From NCBI GenBank assembly GCA_910579595.1, contig CAJTVM010000040.1:1-24727 (forward strand): a DNA stretch of 24,727 nucleotides. Reading direction: 5' to 3'. This DNA comes from an uncultured Oscillospiraceae bacterium. GTDB taxonomy: Bacteria > Bacillota > Clostridia > Oscillospirales > Oscillospiraceae. The notes beneath the pieces are model-generated. The model was not told the origin of the DNA. It ran no database searches and saw nothing but the letters and a program-made list of their open reading frames with translations. The position numbers and the translations under genes were made by a program. This document shows positions 22,175-24,727 of the stretch, piece by piece. Each line of letters starts with the position of its first letter. Position 1 is the first letter of the stretch.

Positions 22175-22728
22175 ACTGTAATCCCCTCCTGTTCCAAGTC
22201 CCGTTTCAGGCTTTTGCGCAGCCGCTGGAGCCGCTTGGCCATCTGGTTGGGGCTGACGCCCCAGGTGTTGGCCAGCGCCTGCACCTCCTCGCCATACCAG
22301 TACCGCCGCAGGAACACCGCCCGGTCATCCCTGTCCAGGCCCTCCAGCCACCCCTCAATCCGGCGGGTGAGGGCGCGGCACTCCACAGCCTCCTCCACCC
22401 CCCGGGGGTCGGGCAGGCACTCCTCCAGCCCGGACAGCAGGCTCTCCATGCCGTCGTACCGCTTTTGGGCGTGCTCCCGCCGCCAGCGGCTGATGGACAT
22501 ATTGCGCACAATCCGCCCCAGAAAGGGCGGCAGGCTGTCCGGACGCCGGGGAGGCATGGCGTTCCAGGCGCTGTGGTAGCTGTCGCTGACGCATTCCTCC
22601 GCATCCTCCCGGACGGACAAAATATTTTGGGCAATGGAACGGCAGTAGGGGCCGTATTTTTTGTCGGTTTCCGCGATGGCGGTTTCGTCCCGGTCCCAAT
22701 AGAGCGCGACAATGGCGGCATCATCCAT
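22171..22728 (-). CDS. RNA polymerase ECF-type sigma factor
   Basis: A 185-aa sigma-70 factor from the ATG at 22728, with GGGAGGCGG about 9 nt upstream. Region 2 is visible at about 20-85 (AEECVSDSYHSAWN and RIVRNMSISRWRREHAQKRY), and region 4 at about 122-175 (DRDDRAVFLRRYWYGEEVQA, then NTWGVSPNQMAKRLQRLRKS). The helix-turn-helix is intact. There is no C-terminal extension. It is followed by the overlapping membrane protein, the normal arrangement of an ECF sigma with its regulator. Its own target promoters cannot be named from the window. Confidence 0.92.
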   Translation of the reverse strand: MDDAAIVALYWDRDETAIAETDKKYGPYCRSIAQNILSVREDAEECVSDSYHSAWNAMPPRRPDSLPPFLGRIVRNMSISRWRREHAQKRYDGMESLLSGLEECLPDPRGVEEAVECRALTRRIEGWLEGLDRDDRAVFLRRYWYGEEVQALANTWGVSPNQMAKRLQRLRKSLKRDLEQEGITV

Positions 22729-22800
22729 TCTTCCCGCCTCCCTTCACTGATAAAAACGCAATCTGGGCGGGGATATGCCCTGCCTGCAAAGAATTTTTTT

Positions 22801-22829
22801 ATTTTACCACAGGAGGCGCCAGGGCACAA
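22801..22829 (-). promoter_or_regulatory. Promoter of the ECF sigma operon
   Basis: On the minus strand TTGTGC (22829-22824) and TAAAAT (22806-22801) are 17 nt apart, about 70 nt before the sigma ATG. Its -35 is 17 bp from the -35 of the divergent decarboxylase promoter. Confidence 0.5.
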
Positions 22830-22846
22830 CTTGCTATGATTGACGG

Positions 22847-22875
22847 TTGACAATCACCTGCAAATTTTGTATGAT
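22847..22875 (+). promoter_or_regulatory. Strong sigma-A promoter of the diaminopimelate decarboxylase gene
   Basis: TTGACA (22847-22852), a 17-nt spacer and TATGAT (22870-22875). Transcription should start near 22882, so the leader is only about 33 nt; there is no room for a lysine riboswitch. Confidence 0.85.
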
Positions 22876-22914
22876 ATACCCTGTGAATCTGATCGCACCC
22901 GAGGAGATAAAGAG

Positions 22915-24171
22915 ATGAAAAAGCCCTTTCTAACCCTTGCGCAGGCACAGGAGATCAAAAAGAACTACCCCACCCCCTTCCACATCTACGACGAGCGGGG
23001 CATCCGGGAGAACGCCCGGGCGCTGAAGGCCGCTTTTGCCTGGAACCCGGGGTTTAAGGAATACTTTGCCGTCAAGGCCACCCCAACCCCCGGCATCCTC
23101 AAGCTGCTGCGGGAGGAGGGCTGTGGCGTGGACTGCTCCTCCCTCACCGAGCTGATGATGTCGGAGAAGTGCGGCTTCCGCGGCAGCGAGATCATGTTTT
23201 CCTCCAATGAAACCCCAGCGGAGGAGTTTGAGCTGGCCGCCCGGCTGGGGGCCAACATCAACTTGGACGATCTGACCCATGTGGAGTTCCTTTACAACAC
23301 TTTGGGCCGGGTGCCCGAGACGGTGTGCTGCCGCTTCAACCCCGGCGGGGTGTTCACCCTGGGGGAGAGCAAAGAAGGCTTCCAGGTGATGGACAACCCT
23401 GGCGAGGCCAAGTACGGCATGACCCGGCCCCAGCTGGCCCAGGCGTTTTCCCGGCTGAAGGAGCTGGGGGCAAAACATTTTGGCATCCACGCCTTCCTGG
23501 CGTCCAACACCATTTCCAATGAGTATTACCCGGCTTTGGCACGGCTGCTGTTCCAGACCGCCGCCGACGTGGCCAAGGAAACGGGATGCCATGTGGCTTT
23601 TATCAACCTGTCCGGCGGGGTGGGTATCCCCTACCGCCCGGAGCAGCCTGCCAACGATATCGCGGTGATCGGCGAGGGCGTTCGCAGGGCGTACGAAGAT
23701 ATCCTTGTTCCGGCGGGGATGGGGGACGTGTCGATTTTCACCGAGCTGGGCCGGTTTATGCTGGCGCCCTTCGGCCACTTGGTGACCACGGCCGTCCACG
23801 AGAAGCACATCTATAAGGAATATATCGGGGTGGACGCCTGCGCCGCCAATTTGATGCGTCCGGCTGTATACGGATCGTACCACCATATCACGGTGCTGGG
23901 CAAGGAGGACGCGCCCTGCGACCATGTTTACGATGTGGTGGGTTCCCTGTGCGAGAACAGCGACAAGTTCGCCATTGACAGGACGTTGCCGGAGATCGAG
24001 ATCGGGGACGTGCTGGTCATCCACGACACCGGGGCCCATGGGTTTTCCATGGGATACAATTACAATGGCAAGCTGCGCTCGGCAGAGCTGCTGCGGAAGG
24101 AGGACGGCTCGGTAGAGCTGATGCGGCGGGCTGAGACACCGGATGACTATTTTGCCACTCTGGTTTGGTAA
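22915..24171 (+). CDS. lysA: Diaminopimelate decarboxylase (PLP-dependent, last step of lysine synthesis)
   Basis: A 418-aa enzyme from the ATG at 22915, chosen because GAGGAG stands 8 nt upstream and the promoter excludes the longer frame. It belongs to the fold III decarboxylases: an alpha/beta barrel with PLP-binding Lys54 (YFAVKATPTPG), the glycine-rich SGGVGIPY phosphate site near 260-266, a GRF motif near 278-280 and Cys346 (GSLCENSDKFA) contributed across the dimer. The reaction is meso-diaminopimelate to lysine and carbon dioxide. The segment HAFLASNTISNEYY replaces the usual HIGSQI-type motif, so it belongs to a divergent clade; a related acyclic diamino acid decarboxylase cannot be excluded. 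It stands as a single-gene unit. Confidence 0.85.
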   Translation: MKKPFLTLAQAQEIKKNYPTPFHIYDERGIRENARALKAAFAWNPGFKEYFAVKATPTPGILKLLREEGCGVDCSSLTELMMSEKCGFRGSEIMFSSNETPAEEFELAARLGANINLDDLTHVEFLYNTLGRVPETVCCRFNPGGVFTLGESKEGFQVMDNPGEAKYGMTRPQLAQAFSRLKELGAKHFGIHAFLASNTISNEYYPALARLLFQTAADVAKETGCHVAFINLSGGVGIPYRPEQPANDIAVIGEGVRRAYEDILVPAGMGDVSIFTELGRFMLAPFGHLVTTAVHEKHIYKEYIGVDACAANLMRPAVYGSYHHITVLGKEDAPCDHVYDVVGSLCENSDKFAIDRTLPEIEIGDVLVIHDTGAHGFSMGYNYNGKLRSAELLRKEDGSVELMRRAETPDDYFATLVW

Positions 24172-24180
24172 AAGCAAAAA

Positions 24181-24204
24181 CGGCGGGGATAGGATTCCTC
24201 GCCG
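24181..24204 (+). terminator. Weak terminator after the decarboxylase gene
   Basis: Nine base pairs with one G-U (24181-24189 with 24196-24204) and a 6-nt loop, 10 nt after the stop codon, followed by only a short cctta. Read-through into the tRNA gene is likely. Confidence 0.5.
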
Positions 24205-24210
24205 CCTTAT

Positions 24211-24295
24211 GCGGGTATGGCGGAATTGGCAGACGCGCAGGATTTAGGTTCCTGTGGAGCGATCCGTGTGGGTTCGACCCCCACTACCCGTACCA
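24211..24295 (+). tRNA. tRNA-Leu (anticodon TAG)
   Basis: An 85-nt cloverleaf with acceptor GCGGGTA pairing with TACCCGT (one G-U), discriminator A and an encoded CCA. The anticodon arm is CAGGA-TTTAGGT-TCCTG with TAG at the centre, reading CUA/CUN leucine codons. It has the long variable arm of a class II tRNA and a T-arm GTGGG-TTCGACC-CCCAC. No promoter is obvious, so it may rely on the decarboxylase transcript. The recombinase gene starts 121 nt downstream. Confidence 0.95.
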
Positions 24296-24302
24296 GGATA
24301 GG

Positions 24303-24337
24303 TTGACAGGTCACGAGATAGGTGGCCTGTCAATTTT
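24303..24337 (+). terminator. Intrinsic terminator of the tRNA-Leu gene
   Basis: Twelve base pairs with one G-U (24303-24314 with 24322-24333), a 7-nt loop, then tttt. It starts 8 nt after the CCA end. Confidence 0.8.
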
Positions 24338-24362
24338 ATATATAAAGTTCATATATTCGGTA

Positions 24363-24398
24363 AGTCACAGTGATTTCCGTCACTGTGGCTTTAATTTT
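24363..24398 (+). terminator. Second hairpin before the recombinase gene
   Basis: Eleven base pairs with one G-U (24363-24373 with 24380-24390), followed by ttaatttt. It has terminator form and sits 26 nt upstream of the recombinase ATG, so transcription from the left would be stopped before that gene. Confidence 0.6.
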
Positions 24399-24416
24399 GT
24401 GAAAGGAAAGGTTCCC

Positions 24417-24727
24417 ATGAATATTATCAAAAAAAGTGAGTCCATCCGGGCTGGCCTACGGAAAGGCTTTCAGGATGGCACCTCCAAGATGGCCCAGCGC
24501 AAATGCTATGGATATGACACCGGCCCGGACGGTGAGCTGGTCATTGATCCTGATGAAGCCGTTGTTGTCCGCTGGATCTTCGAGCGCTACCTCATCGGTG
24601 ACAGCTTGGGCAAGATTGCCGCCGGGCTGGAGGAAGAGGGTATCCTCTCTCCCACAGGCAAGCCCAAGTGGAACCGAGAGGCTCTCAATAAGCTGCTGTC
24701 TAACGAAAAGTATACAGGCAGGGTACT
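24417..24727 (+). CDS. Serine-recombinase-family protein starting without the resolvase domain (partial, right edge)
   Basis: From the ATG at 24417 the open frame continues for 103 codons to the window edge. The first 60 residues (SESIRAGLRKGFQDGTSKMA, then RKCYGYDTGPDGELVIDPDE) and the following RWIFERYL...KIAAGLEEEGILSPTGK...NKLLSNEKYTG pattern match the middle Recombinase domain (PF07508 type) of large serine integrases. In intact integrases about 150 residues of catalytic resolvase domain come first. Here none precedes, and only 121 nt separate the gene from the tRNA. An AGGAAAGG site stands before the ATG. It is either a truncated remnant or a dedicated DNA-binding companion. Two terminators separate it from the tRNA. 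Confidence 0.75.
   Translation, partial: MNIIKKSESIRAGLRKGFQDGTSKMAQRKCYGYDTGPDGELVIDPDEAVVVRWIFERYLIGDSLGKIAAGLEEEGILSPTGKPKWNREALNKLLSNEKYTGRV

Noticed and set aside
22876..22914. Lysine riboswitch in the decarboxylase leader
   Set aside because: The predicted leader is only about 33 nt, far too short for an L-box.
22930..24177. Open frame of 415 codons antisense to the decarboxylase
   Set aside because: Shadow of the lysA-type gene, whose promoter, ribosome site and active-site residues are all intact.
24296..24416. attL-type duplication of the tRNA-Leu 3' end
   Set aside because: No repeat of the tRNA 3' sequence is present in the window; the sequence after the tRNA is two terminator hairpins.
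1..24727. CRISPR array
   Set aside because: No set of regularly spaced direct repeats with unique spacers is seen; the only repeats are IS ends, hairpins and short operator-like decamers.

Overview
The window looks like a chromosomal segment of a high-GC, spore-forming gut Firmicute of the Oscillospiraceae type (Flavonifractor, Pseudoflavonifractor, Lawsonibacter or Intestinimonas relatives). Supporting signs are strong AGGAGG-type ribosome sites, sigma-A style -35/-10 boxes, a CotF-like spore coat gene pair, an S-layer homology protein, OmpR/HisKA two-component systems beside ABC exporters, and an ECF sigma/anti-sigma-like pair. The genus is inference; no rRNA or species marker is present.

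Layout. The left edge (1-340, minus) is the start of a RepA_N-type replication initiator, so a conjugative or plasmid-like element probably lies to the left; its leader holds a perfect 18-bp hairpin. Next (518-6323, minus) is a two-gene operon: a 1596-aa secreted M60-type (enhancin/mucinase-like) zinc metallopeptidase with a dockerin module, then a small SLH protein that could anchor it to the cell wall. It is driven by a perfect TTGACA-17-TATAAT promoter. Between 6440 and 6813 lies an insertion-sequence graveyard (IS1182-like start, IS5-like start with an internal stop, an IS end).

The stretch 6933-12057 (plus) is response regulator, sensor kinase, MacB-type ABC ATPase and a duplicated FtsX permease, with phased TTAAG-type repeats before the ABC genes. 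A 164-bp MITE-like element follows (12141-12304); its terminal repeat matches the IS end at 6793-6813, so the whole module is bracketed by direct copies of one 21-bp sequence. A CtpE-like P-type cation ATPase (minus) comes next.

The stretch 18963-15166 (minus) is a second signalling/export operon: response regulator, BcrA/LanF-type ATPase, ABC-2 permease, three tiny membrane ORFs (28, 20 and 63 aa, the last two coupled by ATGA) and the sensor kinase at the far end. Two exact tandem 10-bp repeats sit at the regulator/ATPase junction. Then come a spore coat pair (minus), a lipoprotein (plus), an ECF sigma and its membrane partner (minus), a diaminopimelate decarboxylase (plus) with an ideal promoter, and a tRNA-Leu(TAG). 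The right edge is a recombinase-family gene that starts without the catalytic resolvase domain, a second sign of a mobile element.

The theme is an envelope and host-interface region: a surface-anchored protease candidate, two envelope-stress or peptide-resistance modules, a membrane-sensing sigma system and a cation pump, set between mobile-element edges. The most noteworthy candidates are the dockerin/SLH protease pair, the microproteins inside the second ABC operon, and the IS-end-bracketed resistance-type cassette.
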